Source: Blastococcus aggregatus (GTDB lineage: Bacteria; Actinomycetota; Actinomycetes; Mycobacteriales; Geodermatophilaceae). Taken from it: a DNA stretch of 64,000 nucleotides. A program made the position numbers and the translations under genes. The stretch is taken from assembly GCF_900221005.1 (NCBI RefSeq), contig NZ_OBQI01000003.1, forward strand, positions 248,001 through 312,000, given 5' to 3'. Shown piece by piece: positions 37,295-46,036 of this stretch. The notes below the pieces were generated by a model. That model made no database searches, was not told where the DNA came from, and worked only from the letters and a program-made list of their open reading frames with translations. Every line of letters starts with the position of its first letter. The stretch's first letter is position 1.

Positions 37295-38326
37295 TCAGCG
37301 CCCGACCGCGGCGGGCATCTCCAGGTCCGCGCGGTAGGCGCCCCGTCGGGCGACGCCGTTCATGGCGGCACGGTGGAGCAGCGCGGCCCGGGCGGCGTCC
37401 GCGTGCGCGTCGTCACCGGCCCAGGCGCGCAGCACCGGCGCCTGGAGCGCACGTCCGAAGGAGAAGCTCAGCTCCCAGGGCTGCGGCCCGGTGCGGTTCA
37501 GCGCGTCCAGGTTCGCCGTCGCCTCCTCGTCGGTCTGCCCGCCGGAGAGGAAGACGATCCCCGGGACGGCAGCCGGCACGGCGTCGCGCAGCACCCGGAT
37601 CGTCGCCTCCGCCACCGCGGCCGGGTCGGCCCGCGAGGGGCACTCCGTGCCCGAGACGACCATGTTCGGCTTGAGGAGGCTGGCCTCCAGGACGACGCGC
37701 TGCCGGGCGAGCTGGTCGTACACGGTCCGGAGCACCGCGGTCGTGACCTCGGCGCACCGCTCGAGCGTGTGCGGGCCGTCCATCAGCACCTCGGGCTCGA
37801 CGATCGGCACCAGCCCGGCCTCCTGGGTGAGCGCCGCATACCGGGCCAGCGCGTGCGCGTTGGCCTCCGTCGCGGCGGACGTGGGCCGTCCGTCGGCGAT
37901 GCGGAGGACGGCGCGCCACTTCGCGAAGCGGAGGCCCATCGCGGCGTACTCCTCGAGCCGCGCCCGGAGACCGTCGAGGCCCTCGGTGACCACCTCGCCG
38001 GGGAAGCCGGCGAGCGGCGTCGTCCCCCGGTCGACCTTGATGCCGGCGATCACGCCCTGGTCGCGCAGCAGGTCGGCGAGCGGCCGTCCGTCGTCGTCCT
38101 GCTGGCGGGTCGTCTCGTCGAACAGGATCACCCCGCTGATGTGGGCGGCGAGTCCCGGCGCAGCGAACAGCAGCTGCCGGTAGCGGCGGCGGTTGTCGTC
38201 GGTGGAGTCGACGCCCACCGCGGCCAGCCGCTTGGTCATCGTGGGCGTGCTCTCGTCGGCCGCGAGGATCCCCTTCCCGGGAGCCACCAGCTGTCGCGCC
38301 GTCGTGATCATCGCGTCGAGTGGCAC
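37295..38326 (-). CDS. Class I fructose-bisphosphate aldolase
   Basis: A 343-residue Schiff-base aldolase of the eukaryotic-like class I family. It has GKGILAADESTPT (about 21), RFAKWRAVLRI (about 130), VEPEVLMDG (about 170) and the Schiff-base Lys in LEASLLKPNMV (about 213). Most actinobacteria use a class II enzyme for glycolysis, so this is likely an extra, metal-independent copy. GTG 38326 is chosen because AGGGAGA precedes it. An ATG six codons inside is possible. It begins four bases after the SDR stop, in one operon. Confidence 0.94.
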   Translation of the reverse strand: MPLDAMITTARQLVAPGKGILAADESTPTMTKRLAAVGVDSTDDNRRRYRQLLFAAPGLAAHISGVILFDETTRQQDDDGRPLADLLRDQGVIAGIKVDRGTTPLAGFPGEVVTEGLDGLRARLEEYAAMGLRFAKWRAVLRIADGRPTSAATEANAHALARYAALTQEAGLVPIVEPEVLMDGPHTLERCAEVTTAVLRTVYDQLARQRVVLEASLLKPNMVVSGTECPSRADPAAVAEATIRVLRDAVPAAVPGIVFLSGGQTDEEATANLDALNRTGPQPWELSFSFGRALQAPVLRAWAGDDAHADAARAALLHRAAMNGVARRGAYRADLEMPAAVGR

Positions 38327-38330
38327 GGTG

Positions 38331-39110
38331 TCATCTCCCTCGGTCCGGTCCCCGGCCGCTCGCCGGCAGCACCGTCGCGACGCCGGCGGTCGCGCCGCCG
38401 TCGACGACGAATTCGGTGCCGGTCGAGAAGGTCGCATCCGCAGCGATGAAGAGCACCATGGAGGCGACCTCCTCCGGCTCGCCGAACCGTTCGATCGGCT
38501 GTCCCGCGACCGACTCCTCCCCCATGCCCTCGGTCATGGGCGTGCGGATCGGGCCGGGGTGCACCGAGCACACCCGGATGCCGTCCACCGCGAACTCCAG
38601 GGCGGCGGCCTTCGTCAGGCCACGCAGGCCCCACTTGGCCGCCACGTAGCCGGCGATCCCGGCATAGCCGGTCAGCCCCGCGGTGGAGGAGACGTTCACG
38701 ACCACGCCACCGCCCGCTCCGCGCATGGCCGGCAGGACGGCGCGCATGCCGTAGAACGCGCCGACGAGGTCGATGTCGAGGACCCGCCGGAAGGAGTCGT
38801 CGGTCGACGCCTCGATCGAGGCGAACTCCACGATCCCGGCGTTGTTCACCAGTACCGTCACCGGTCCGAACGTCCGTTCCGCCTCGTCCATGGCGGTCCG
38901 CCACTGCTCCGGGTCGCTCACGTCGAGGTGGACGTAGCTCGCAGCGCTCCCCAGGTCGTGGGCCAGCTGCTTGCCCTCGGGGTCCAGCACGTCCGCCACG
39001 ACGACCTTCGCGCCGTCGGCGACGAACGCGGCCACGACGGCGGCGCCGATCCCCCGCGCACCTCCCGTCACCAGCGCCACCCGGCCGTCGAGCCCGCCCT
39101 CTGATCTCAT
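38331..39110 (-). CDS. SDR family oxidoreductase
   Basis: A 259-residue classical short-chain dehydrogenase. It has LVTGGARGIGAAV (about 12), the NNAGIVEF segment, the active Ser in VNVSSTAG (about 140) and YVAAK (about 154), with the C-terminal GTEFVVDGG typical of FabG-like enzymes. GGGAG lies before the ATG. It is followed after four bases by the aldolase gene. The substrate is unknown. Two palindromic boxes lie in the divergent upstream region. Confidence 0.9.
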   Translation of the reverse strand: MRSEGGLDGRVALVTGGARGIGAAVVAAFVADGAKVVVADVLDPEGKQLAHDLGSAASYVHLDVSDPEQWRTAMDEAERTFGPVTVLVNNAGIVEFASIEASTDDSFRRVLDIDLVGAFYGMRAVLPAMRGAGGGVVVNVSSTAGLTGYAGIAGYVAAKWGLRGLTKAAALEFAVDGIRVCSVHPGPIRTPMTEGMGEESVAGQPIERFGEPEEVASMVLFIAADATFSTGTEFVVDGGATAGVATVLPASGRGPDRGR

Positions 39111-39197
39111 TACCGCTCCCTGTGTCGGTCCTCGTGCACACCGCCATGGGAACAGCGCCGATCGCCGCCGTACGACGGCCGTAAGTACCCGGCGGCA

Positions 39198-39212
39198 GGG
39201 GACGACGTCCCC
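39198..39212. promoter_or_regulatory. Perfect palindrome GGGGACG-A-CGTCCCC
   Basis: A 15-base odd palindrome 88 bases before the SDR start. It keeps the GGGAC/GTCCC half sites of the DosR box with the centre one base different in spacing. It may be a variant site. Confidence 0.4.
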
Positions 39213-39233
39213 ACGCGCGGCCAGCCTGCGGCC

Positions 39234-39247
39234 GGGACCTTCCGCCG
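39234..39247 (+). promoter_or_regulatory. DosR-like box upstream of the lipoprotein gene
   Basis: GGGACCTTCCGCCG, 58 bases before the lipoprotein start on the plus strand. It matches GGGACCTTCGGCCC at 11 of 14 positions. Confidence 0.45.
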
Positions 39248-39304
39248 TCCCGATCCGGTCGTTGTGCTCCGGCGGCCGAGGCGCACACCCGGCATCCTCC
39301 GAGC

Positions 39305-39958
39305 ATGCGCATGACCGTCGTCGCCGCCCTTCCCGCCCTCGTGGTGGCCGCCCTGCTCTCCGCGTGCGGCGGTGACGACGGCGACTCCGACGCGGGGACC
39401 ACGAGCAGTGCGTCGAGCAGCGCGCCCACGAGCTCGTCGGCCGCGACCTCGTCCGGCGCCGCCGGGAGCAGCACGCCGTCGACCGAGGGCGACGACAGCA
39501 CCGACGCCCCGCCGTTCCCGGCGAACACCGAGCCGGACACCGGGCAGGCGTCCGCGGACTCCTTCGTCACCGTGACGACGATCAGGACCGGAGCGCACGA
39601 CGGCTTCGACCGGGTCGTCTTCGAGGTGGAGGGCGCCGGGCTGCCCGGCTGGGACATCCGGTACGTCGACGAGGCGGCCAGCCAGGGCAGCGGGGCCCCC
39701 GTCCAGGTCGAGGGCGACGCGATCCTCCAGGTCACGATCACCGGCGTCGGGTACCCGACCGAGACGGGCATCGAGGAGTACGACGGCTCGGCGGCGCTGC
39801 CCGGCCAGGGGACCCAGGTGGTCACCGAGGTCGTCTGGGACACCACCTTCGAGGGCACGTCGGTGGCATTCGTGGGGACGACGGAGAAGACCCCGTTCCG
39901 GGCCTACCTGCTCGAGAACCCCACCCGGGTCGTGCTGGACGTCGTCCACCCCGACTGA
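39305..39958 (+). CDS. AMIN-like domain lipoprotein
   Basis: A 217-residue secreted lipoprotein with lipobox LSAC (Cys about 21), a Ser/Thr-rich linker (about 30-75), and a beta-rich domain of about 130 residues. The line GFDRVVFEVEGAGLPGW and the terminal RVVLDVVHP resemble the AMIN-like domain of actinobacterial lipoproteins, a presumed cell-wall binding fold. The start ATG is the second of two in-frame-looking codons near 39302-39311, and the first is taken. It faces the outside of the membrane. The function is unknown. Confidence 0.85.
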   Translation: MRMTVVAALPALVVAALLSACGGDDGDSDAGTTSSASSSAPTSSSAATSSGAAGSSTPSTEGDDSTDAPPFPANTEPDTGQASADSFVTVTTIRTGAHDGFDRVVFEVEGAGLPGWDIRYVDEAASQGSGAPVQVEGDAILQVTITGVGYPTETGIEEYDGSAALPGQGTQVVTEVVWDTTFEGTSVAFVGTTEKTPFRAYLLENPTRVVLDVVHPD

Positions 39959-39959
39959 C

Positions 39960-39973
39960 GGGACGTCCGGCCC
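39960..39973 (+). promoter_or_regulatory. DosR-like box 1 upstream of universal stress gene
   Basis: GGGACGTCCGGCCC, the distal member of a pair separated by 35 bases, ending 85 bases before the start at 40059. Confidence 0.6.
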
Positions 39974-40008
39974 GGACGCCGGCGACCGGGCCCTCGGCCA
40001 CCCCGTTG

Positions 40009-40022
40009 GGGACTTCCGGCCC
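40009..40022 (+). promoter_or_regulatory. DosR-like box 2 upstream of universal stress gene
   Basis: GGGACTTCCGGCCC inside TTGGGGACTTCCGGCCCCTG (40006-40025), the most canonical site of the window, with TT before GGGG as in mycobacterial sites. It ends 36 bases before the start, which suits activator binding at the -35 region. Confidence 0.7.
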
Positions 40023-40058
40023 CTGCTCGTCGCGCGGCCGGACGGGGAGGCTGCGGGC

Positions 40059-40997
40059 ATGGAGCACGCAGGCAACAGCACGTCCACTCCGCCGTCCGGC
40101 GCTCCCTCGATCGGGGACTCCCCGCTCGACCTGCCGCCGGGCGCCGTGGTGGTGGCGTTCGACGGGTCGGTGCCGGCCCGCGAGGCGGCGCACTGGGCGG
40201 CCCGGGAGGTCGCCGGAGCCGAGCGACCGCTGCGCCTGCTCCACGCCCTGCACTGGCCGCGCCACGAGCTCGCGGACCTGGACCTGCCTGCGTCCGCGCT
40301 CGATGTGGACCGCATGGCGCGGGCCGCCACGACCACCATGGCGCTCGCCGTCGACCGGTGCCGCCGCGAGACGCCGGGCACCGACGTCGAGGGCGAGGTC
40401 GTCCTCGGGAACGCCGTCGAGGTGCTCCGGAAGGCCGCCGCGGACGCCGCCCTCCTCGTCCTGGGCGCCTCGGGGCAGACCGACACCCCTCAGGTGCTGC
40501 TGGGCTCGAGCGCCGACGAACTGCTCCGCACCGCGGGAGCCCCGGTCGTGGTCGTCCGCGACCGGCCGACACGAGCACCGGGACCGGTGGTCATCGGGGT
40601 CGACGGGTCGCCCGCCTCGGAGCGGGCGGTCGCGTTCGGCTTCGAACTCGCGGCTGCGCGCGGCCACGACGTCGTCGCCGTCCACACCTGGTCCGACATC
40701 CCCCTGGCCGCCCTGTCCGGGCTCGTCGACCTGGACCGCGACGAGCTCGCCGAACGCGCCGCGGCCTTCCTCTCCGCCCGCATCGGCGAGGCCGAACGCC
40801 GGCACCGGGACGTCCGCGTGCACACGGCGACGGCCGCGGACCACCCCGCCCGCGCCCTCCTGGACCATGCCGCCGGGGCCGCGCTGCTGGTGGTCGGCCG
40901 GCACGGCCGGGCGCGATCCGGTGCGCCGATGGGCAGCGTCTGCCACGCGGTCGCCCACTACGCACGGTGCCCCGTGGCCGTCGTCGGGCCCGCGTGA
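40059..40997 (+). CDS. Tandem universal stress protein
   Basis: A 312-residue protein with two Usp domains (about 25-165 and 175-312). The first carries VVVAFDGS and a GASGQTDTPQVLLGSSA ATP-loop; the second has VVIGVDGSPAS and GRHGRARSGAPMGS. Both keep the G-2x-G-9x-G(S/T) nucleotide pattern. Tandem Usp proteins such as Rv2623 are prominent DosR-regulon members that bind ATP. GGGGAGG precedes the ATG. Two DosR-like boxes lie upstream. Confidence 0.92.
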   Translation: MEHAGNSTSTPPSGAPSIGDSPLDLPPGAVVVAFDGSVPAREAAHWAAREVAGAERPLRLLHALHWPRHELADLDLPASALDVDRMARAATTTMALAVDRCRRETPGTDVEGEVVLGNAVEVLRKAAADAALLVLGASGQTDTPQVLLGSSADELLRTAGAPVVVVRDRPTRAPGPVVIGVDGSPASERAVAFGFELAAARGHDVVAVHTWSDIPLAALSGLVDLDRDELAERAAAFLSARIGEAERRHRDVRVHTATAADHPARALLDHAAGAALLVVGRHGRARSGAPMGSVCHAVAHYARCPVAVVGPA

Positions 40998-41043
40998 GCC
41001 TTCGACCGTCCGCGCGGTCCCGGGTCGCACAGCACCCGCACCG

Positions 41044-41057
41044 GGGACCAACCGCTC
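41044..41057 (+). promoter_or_regulatory. Weak DosR-like box upstream of Hsp20
   Basis: GGGACCAACCGCTC keeps the left half site and two right-half C residues. It lies 58 bases before the Hsp20 start, the same distance as several stronger boxes. Confidence 0.3.
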
Positions 41058-41114
41058 TTCGCGGGACGCCGCGCCGGGGCGACGGTGGACGTCCACCCAC
41101 CACGAGGAGGACCC

Positions 41115-41594
41115 ATGAGCAGCAACGTGCAGCGACGTGACAAGAGCGGGATCCCGGCATCACCCTTCGCCCGGCTGGACCGGATGTTCGACGAGTGGAT
41201 GCGGACCCTGCCGATGAACCGTGCCCCGGGCTTGCCCTGGGAGACGCGGGGCGAGGACGTCATCGGCGTCGACGAGTACCGCGACGGCGACACCCAGGTC
41301 ATCCGGGCGGAGCTGGCGGGCATCGACCCGGACAAGGACGTCGAGCTGACCGTCACCGACGGGATGCTCCGCATCGACGCCGAGCGCCGGGTCGAGGAGG
41401 ACACCGAGGACAAGGGCTACACGCGGCACGAACTGCGCTACGGGCGGTTCACCCGGAGCCTGCCGATCCCCGAGGGCGTCTCGGCGGACGACGTCACGGC
41501 CAGCTACAAGGACGGCATCCTCGAGGTCCGCATCCCCGTGCCCGAGCCGCCGGCGCCGCCGTCCCCGACGAAGATCGCCATCAGCAAGGGGTGA
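41115..41594 (+). CDS. Small heat shock protein, Hsp20/alpha-crystallin (HspX-like)
   Basis: A 159-residue Hsp20. The alpha-crystallin domain (about 45-140) contains IDPDKDVELTVTDGMLRIDA, ELRYGRFTRSLPIPEGV and ASYKDGILEVRIP. A short C-terminal tail ends with the KIAI (IxI-type) anchor. It is an ATP-independent holdase. The homologous HspX is the classic DosR-induced dormancy antigen in mycobacteria. GAGGAGG precedes the ATG. It follows the universal stress gene by 117 bases and ends inside the convergent P-type ATPase gene. Confidence 0.94.
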   Translation: MSSNVQRRDKSGIPASPFARLDRMFDEWMRTLPMNRAPGLPWETRGEDVIGVDEYRDGDTQVIRAELAGIDPDKDVELTVTDGMLRIDAERRVEEDTEDKGYTRHELRYGRFTRSLPIPEGVSADDVTASYKDGILEVRIPVPEPPAPPSPTKIAISKG

Positions 41595-44082
41595 CGCCCC
41601 CGCCCGTCCGGCCCCGACCGGGCGGGCGACGCCGGTCGGCCACGGCGGAGGTGAGCCGCTCGGCGAGCTCGACGAGGAGCGCCGCCGCAGCCCCGACCGG
41701 CAGCGCGAGCAGCATCGCCCGGGGCGTCACCTCCAGCAGGAAGATGCCCCGCCCCAGGGCCGGCACCAGGAGCACGAGGACGACGATGCCCACCATGGCG
41801 CCGATCAGGGCGACCTTCCACGCCACCAGGGGCCGGGCGAGGATCACCAGCGTCCACAGCGCCGCGATCAGCACCACGACGGTCGCCGTCGTCCGTGCCC
41901 CGGCGACGCCGTCCCCGGGGTCGAGCACGCGCGCCGCCGCGTAGCCGCCGTACGCCGCGGCGCCGGTGATCACGCCCGCGGGTACGGAGAAGCTCAGCAC
42001 CCGGCCCAGGAAGCCGGGCACGTACCGCCGCTTGTTGGGCCCCAGCGCGAGGAAGAAGCCGGGCACCCCGATGGTCACGACCGAGATGAGCGTGAGCTGG
42101 ATCGGCTCCAGCGGATAGGCGCTCACGCTGACGACGGTGATCAGCGCCAGCACCACCGAGTAGACGTTCTTGACGAGGAACAGGTTGGCCGCCCGCTCGA
42201 TGTTGGCGATCACGCGGCGTCCCTCGGCGACGGCGACCGGCAGGTGCGCGAACCGCCCGTCGAGGAGGACCAGCTGGGCGACCGCGCGCGTGGCGGGTGA
42301 CCCGTTGCCCATGGCCACCCCGATGTCCGCGTCCTTCAGCGCCAGCGCGTCGTTGACCCCGTCCCCGGTCATCGCGACCACGTGGCCGCGGCTCTGCAGC
42401 GCGCGCACCATGGCCCGTTTCTGGTGCGGCGTGACCCGGCCGAACACGCTGTGCGCCTCCATGGCGTCCGCGAGCGCGTCGAGGTCCTCGGGCAGGGTCC
42501 GCGCGTCGACGGCGTCCGCCGCGCCGCTGACCCCCGGGACGCCGACGCTCGCGGCGACGACGCCGACCGTCCGCGGGTTGTCGCCGGAGATCACCTTGAG
42601 CGCCACCTGCTGGTCGGTGAAGTACGCGAGGACCTCGCCGGCGTCCTCCCGGATGCGCTCGGCGAGGACGACCAGGGTCACCGGGACGAGCTCCGCCGGC
42701 AGGACGGGCTCGCCGTCGACGACGGCCGGCACGTCCGCCGACCGGGCCAGCAGGAGGACGCGGCGGCCCTCCGCGGCCAGCGCGTCGGACCGTGCACGCG
42801 CTGCCTCGGCCGCACCCGGCGCGGGCGCGGGCAGCACCATCTCCGGAGCACCCAGCACCCAGGTGGCACCGCCCGCGGTGCGGACGGCCGACCACTTGCG
42901 GGCCGACGAGAACGGGATGCCGTCCACCGGCCCCTCGCCCGCCGGCGGCGGGAAGGCCGCCGCCAGGGCCGCCGCGGTGGCGTTGGCCGCGTCGGAACCG
43001 GCGAGCAGTCCCAGGGCCGTGCCGATCTCCTCGTCGGAGGTGGTGGCCGGCGCGCCGTCGTCGACGGGCACCAGCCGGTCGAAGCGGACGTCCCCGTAGG
43101 TGAGGGTGCCGGTCTTGTCCAGGCAGACGACATCCACCCGGGCCAGGCCCTCGACGGCGGGCAGTTCCTGCACCAGGACCTTGCGGCGGGCGAGGCTGAC
43201 CGTCGCGACCATGAAGGCCAGCGTCGTGAGCAGGACCAGCCCCTCCGGGATCATGCCGACCAGCGCGGCCACCGTCCCGGTCACCGCGTCGCGCCATCCC
43301 TCGTTCTCCACCGTGCGGAACTGGCTCCACAGCACGATCGGGCCGACGACCAGCAGCACGATCGCGATCCAGCGCAGCAGCCGGTTGGTGCTCGCGACGA
43401 GCTCGGAGAAGGTGATCGTGAAGCGACGGGCCTCGGTCGCCAGCCGGGTCGCGTAGGCCGCGTCCCCCACGGCGGCCGCCTGGACCGTGGCCTGTCCCGC
43501 GACCACGATCGAGCCGGACCACACCGCCTCCCCTGCCTCCTTGGCGACGGCGTCCGCCTCCCCGGTGAGCAGCGACTCGTCGACCGCCAGCCCCGCGGAG
43601 CCGATCACGAGGCCGTCCGCCGGCACCTGATCGCCCGCCGTCAGCCGGAGCAGGTCGTCCAGCACCACCTCGGTGACGGGCAGGTCGTGCTCGACACCGT
43701 CGCGGACGACCCGGGCGCGGGGCGCGTTGAGCACCGCGAGCCGGTCGAGCGTCCGTTTGGCGCGCAGCTCCTGCACGATCCCGATGGCGGCGTTGGCCAC
43801 CACCACACCGCCGAAGGTGGCGTTCTGCCACCGGCCGGTCAGCGCGGCCACGACCCACAGCGCCACCAGGAGCCCGTTGAAGAACGTGAAGACGTTCGCC
43901 CGCACGATGTCGGGCAGCGTCCGGCTGGTGCGGACCGACGCGGTGTTCGTCTGCTCCGCCGCCACCCGCGCGGCCACGGCGGCGGCGTCGAGACCCCCCT
44001 GCGGCGTACGGGGCCGCTCCGGCAGGGTGGCGGCCGCCTCGCGCGCCATCCCCTGGTCGCGCGACCCCGCCGTGGTGGTCAC
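41581..44082 (-). CDS. Cation-translocating P-type ATPase (CtpE-like)
   Basis: An 833-residue P-type pump. It has the actuator motif LLTGEADAV (Ala in place of the usual Ser in TGES), GMIPEGLVLLTTLAF in helix M4, the phosphorylated Asp in CLDKTGTLTYG (about 322), and the hinge TGDGVNDALALKDADIGVAMG. The helices after the hinge include GVPGFFLALGPN. PEGLVLL and the body resemble mycobacterial CtpE, a Ca2+ uptake pump, so calcium is the likeliest ion (inference). GTG 44082 overlaps the stop of the upstream kinase-like gene, which suggests a functional link. Confidence 0.92.
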   Translation of the reverse strand: MTTTAGSRDQGMAREAAATLPERPRTPQGGLDAAAVAARVAAEQTNTASVRTSRTLPDIVRANVFTFFNGLLVALWVVAALTGRWQNATFGGVVVANAAIGIVQELRAKRTLDRLAVLNAPRARVVRDGVEHDLPVTEVVLDDLLRLTAGDQVPADGLVIGSAGLAVDESLLTGEADAVAKEAGEAVWSGSIVVAGQATVQAAAVGDAAYATRLATEARRFTITFSELVASTNRLLRWIAIVLLVVGPIVLWSQFRTVENEGWRDAVTGTVAALVGMIPEGLVLLTTLAFMVATVSLARRKVLVQELPAVEGLARVDVVCLDKTGTLTYGDVRFDRLVPVDDGAPATTSDEEIGTALGLLAGSDAANATAAALAAAFPPPAGEGPVDGIPFSSARKWSAVRTAGGATWVLGAPEMVLPAPAPGAAEAARARSDALAAEGRRVLLLARSADVPAVVDGEPVLPAELVPVTLVVLAERIREDAGEVLAYFTDQQVALKVISGDNPRTVGVVAASVGVPGVSGAADAVDARTLPEDLDALADAMEAHSVFGRVTPHQKRAMVRALQSRGHVVAMTGDGVNDALALKDADIGVAMGNGSPATRAVAQLVLLDGRFAHLPVAVAEGRRVIANIERAANLFLVKNVYSVVLALITVVSVSAYPLEPIQLTLISVVTIGVPGFFLALGPNKRRYVPGFLGRVLSFSVPAGVITGAAAYGGYAAARVLDPGDGVAGARTTATVVVLIAALWTLVILARPLVAWKVALIGAMVGIVVLVLLVPALGRGIFLLEVTPRAMLLALPVGAAAALLVELAERLTSAVADRRRPPGRGRTGGGVTPC

Positions 44083-45761
44083 AGGAGGCCGCCGGCACGC
44101 AGGTTGAGCCCCACGACCAGGACCACGAGGAGCGCGCCGACGACGGCGGCCCAGGCGAGCAGCACGCGCACGAGGCTCCAGCGCTGCACGCTGATCCTCG
44201 GCCGCGCCGGCAGCAGGCGGCGGAACTCGGTCACCAGGTCCGGCTGCCGGGCATCCAGCATGCGCCGCAGCTGGCGCGGCACGGTGAGCGAACTGGTCGC
44301 GGCGAACGCCTCGGCCAGTTCGTCGGTGCTGAACAACTGCCGCGCGTGCCCGAGCACCCGCTCGGGCCCGGCCGGGAGCGCCAGGATCAGCATCATGTTG
44401 GCCAGGTCGACGGCCTGCCGCCACCGGGAGGGCCGCAGCTCACCGAAGGAGACGTCGATCAGGACGACCTTGGACCCCTGCACCAGGACGTTGGACGGTT
44501 TGACGTCGCGGTGCGCGGCACCCGCCTGCCACAGGTGGCGGATCTGCAGCAGGGCGTCGTGGATCACCTCGTCGGGAACCGGCGACTCGAGGATCTCCAC
44601 GGCGTCCGGCACCAGCTCGGTGACCAGCAGGTATTCCCGCCCCGGCACCACCTCGACCACTCCCCCGGGCTCGGGCACCCGCACGCCGGAGTCCCGCAGC
44701 AGGCGGAGCATGTAGTCCTCGTGCTCGACGAGCCGGCGGACCGAGGAGAACGGCGCCTCGTCCTCCAGTCGCCCGTAGCGCAGGACGCGCACGTACTTGT
44801 ACCAGCGGTCCGAGCGCAGGTGCGTGGTCGCGTACAGCTTTCCGAACAGCAGGAGCGGTGATCGGTCGGCGACGACCAGGCGGCAGGGAGTGGACCCGGC
44901 CGACCCGTCCAGCCGGTAGGGGTCGATGTCGCTGAGCGGGATGCCGAGCTGGTTCCGCACGGCCGCCATGATCCGGCCCTTGCGTGCCGCGTCCAGCCGG
45001 AGATGTGCCTTCACCTCCCGGTGGTAGACGACGGGGAACTCCCGCTCGGGGGCGAACAGGGTGAACGCCAGTGCCGCGGCGCTGCACCCCAGCCCGGCAC
45101 TGGCCACGGTGGCCGTGGCGCTGTCCAGTCCGAGCGTCACGCGGGCGGCGGCCATGGCGGCGACGGCCGCCACACCCACCGCACAGGCGATCCGGCGCCA
45201 CCGGCCCGCCGGCGCGAGGGCGATGACCGTCGCCGCGACCACCGTCGACATGACGATGACCGGCCAGGCGGGGACGACGACGGCGTCGTCCGAGCCGGTC
45301 ACCGAGCGCCGGACGGCCCGCACGAAGGCACCGTCACCCCCGACGACCTGCGCCGTCGCGGCCACGACCGACACGGTGCCCAGGTACACGACCAGGTGCC
45401 GCCACCGGGCGAACCAGACCAGGATCAGCGCGGCCGGCACCCACAGCGCGCGGTAGCCCACCGCGGACCCGATCGCGTCGAGGTCGGCGGCGACGGTCGG
45501 CAGGTCCCCGCGACGCAGGAGGTCCTGGACCGCCCCGTCCAGGGCCTGGACCGGCCCGTCCTGCTCGGTCACCACCCGGAGGAGCACCAGCGCCGACATC
45601 GACGCGACCAGGGCCGTGGCCCACAGCGCCAGCCTGCCCGGATCCCGGGGCGACGGGACCGGCTCCTGCCCCGACGGGCGGCGCCGGGGCGCCCCGTCGG
45701 TCCAGGGCGGACGCCGAACGTCCTCGGCGCGGACCAGCGTGCCGCGCGGTGGGGTGTCCAC
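44079..45761 (-). CDS. Membrane protein with degenerate PAP2-like part and RIO/InaA-like kinase domain
   Basis: A 560-residue fusion. Residues about 45-255 form six or so membrane helices that align with the PAP2 layout, but the signature positions are altered: PAWPVIVMST (162-172) where PSGHA is expected and ARVTLGLDSATATV (205) where SRxxxxxHxxxD should be. Residues about 290-500 are kinase-like with YHREVKAH, AHRDVKPSNVLV (415) and LIDVSFGEL. A final helix is at 535-555. GGGAGGGA precedes GTG 45761. It is translationally coupled to the CtpE-like pump. Confidence 0.8.
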   Translation of the reverse strand: MDTPPRGTLVRAEDVRRPPWTDGAPRRRPSGQEPVPSPRDPGRLALWATALVASMSALVLLRVVTEQDGPVQALDGAVQDLLRRGDLPTVAADLDAIGSAVGYRALWVPAALILVWFARWRHLVVYLGTVSVVAATAQVVGGDGAFVRAVRRSVTGSDDAVVVPAWPVIVMSTVVAATVIALAPAGRWRRIACAVGVAAVAAMAAARVTLGLDSATATVASAGLGCSAAALAFTLFAPEREFPVVYHREVKAHLRLDAARKGRIMAAVRNQLGIPLSDIDPYRLDGSAGSTPCRLVVADRSPLLLFGKLYATTHLRSDRWYKYVRVLRYGRLEDEAPFSSVRRLVEHEDYMLRLLRDSGVRVPEPGGVVEVVPGREYLLVTELVPDAVEILESPVPDEVIHDALLQIRHLWQAGAAHRDVKPSNVLVQGSKVVLIDVSFGELRPSRWRQAVDLANMMLILALPAGPERVLGHARQLFSTDELAEAFAATSSLTVPRQLRRMLDARQPDLVTEFRRLLPARPRISVQRWSLVRVLLAWAAVVGALLVVLVVGLNLRAGGLL

Positions 45762-45857
45762 GTCGTCCCTCCCGGTGATGGTTCCCGGTGGCACCGGCCC
45801 CGGGTGATCATGCCCCAGGAACTCCCGGTGGTCCCTGGCCGACCGGCCCTGACTGGC

Positions 45858-45871
45858 GGGACGGAGGTCCC
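45858..45871. promoter_or_regulatory. DosR-like palindrome GGGACGGAGGTCCC
   Basis: Perfect half sites GGGAC/GTCCC around GGAG, 97 bases before the kinase-like gene. The same 14 bases occur again at 62000-62013. Confidence 0.55.
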
Positions 45872-45933
45872 GAGCAGACCCGTCCGGCCGTTGCCCGACG
45901 CGCCGGTCCCGGCCTGTCACCGCCGCTCGACAG

Positions 45934-45947
45934 GGGCCGAAGGTCCC
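45934..45947 (-). promoter_or_regulatory. DosR-like box upstream of the envelope operon
   Basis: Minus-strand GGGACCTTCGGCCC, flanked by an extra G/C on each side, one of the best boxes. It lies about 89 bases before the plus-strand start 46037. With the site at 45858 each divergent unit has its own box. Confidence 0.65.
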
Positions 45948-46036
45948 CGCTCCTCGGTCCGCTCGGCCCCCGTCGGGCGGGACCGGGCCCGCCTAGCGTC
46001 CGGGCAGTCGATGCTCCTCTCCCCCAGGTGGTTCCC

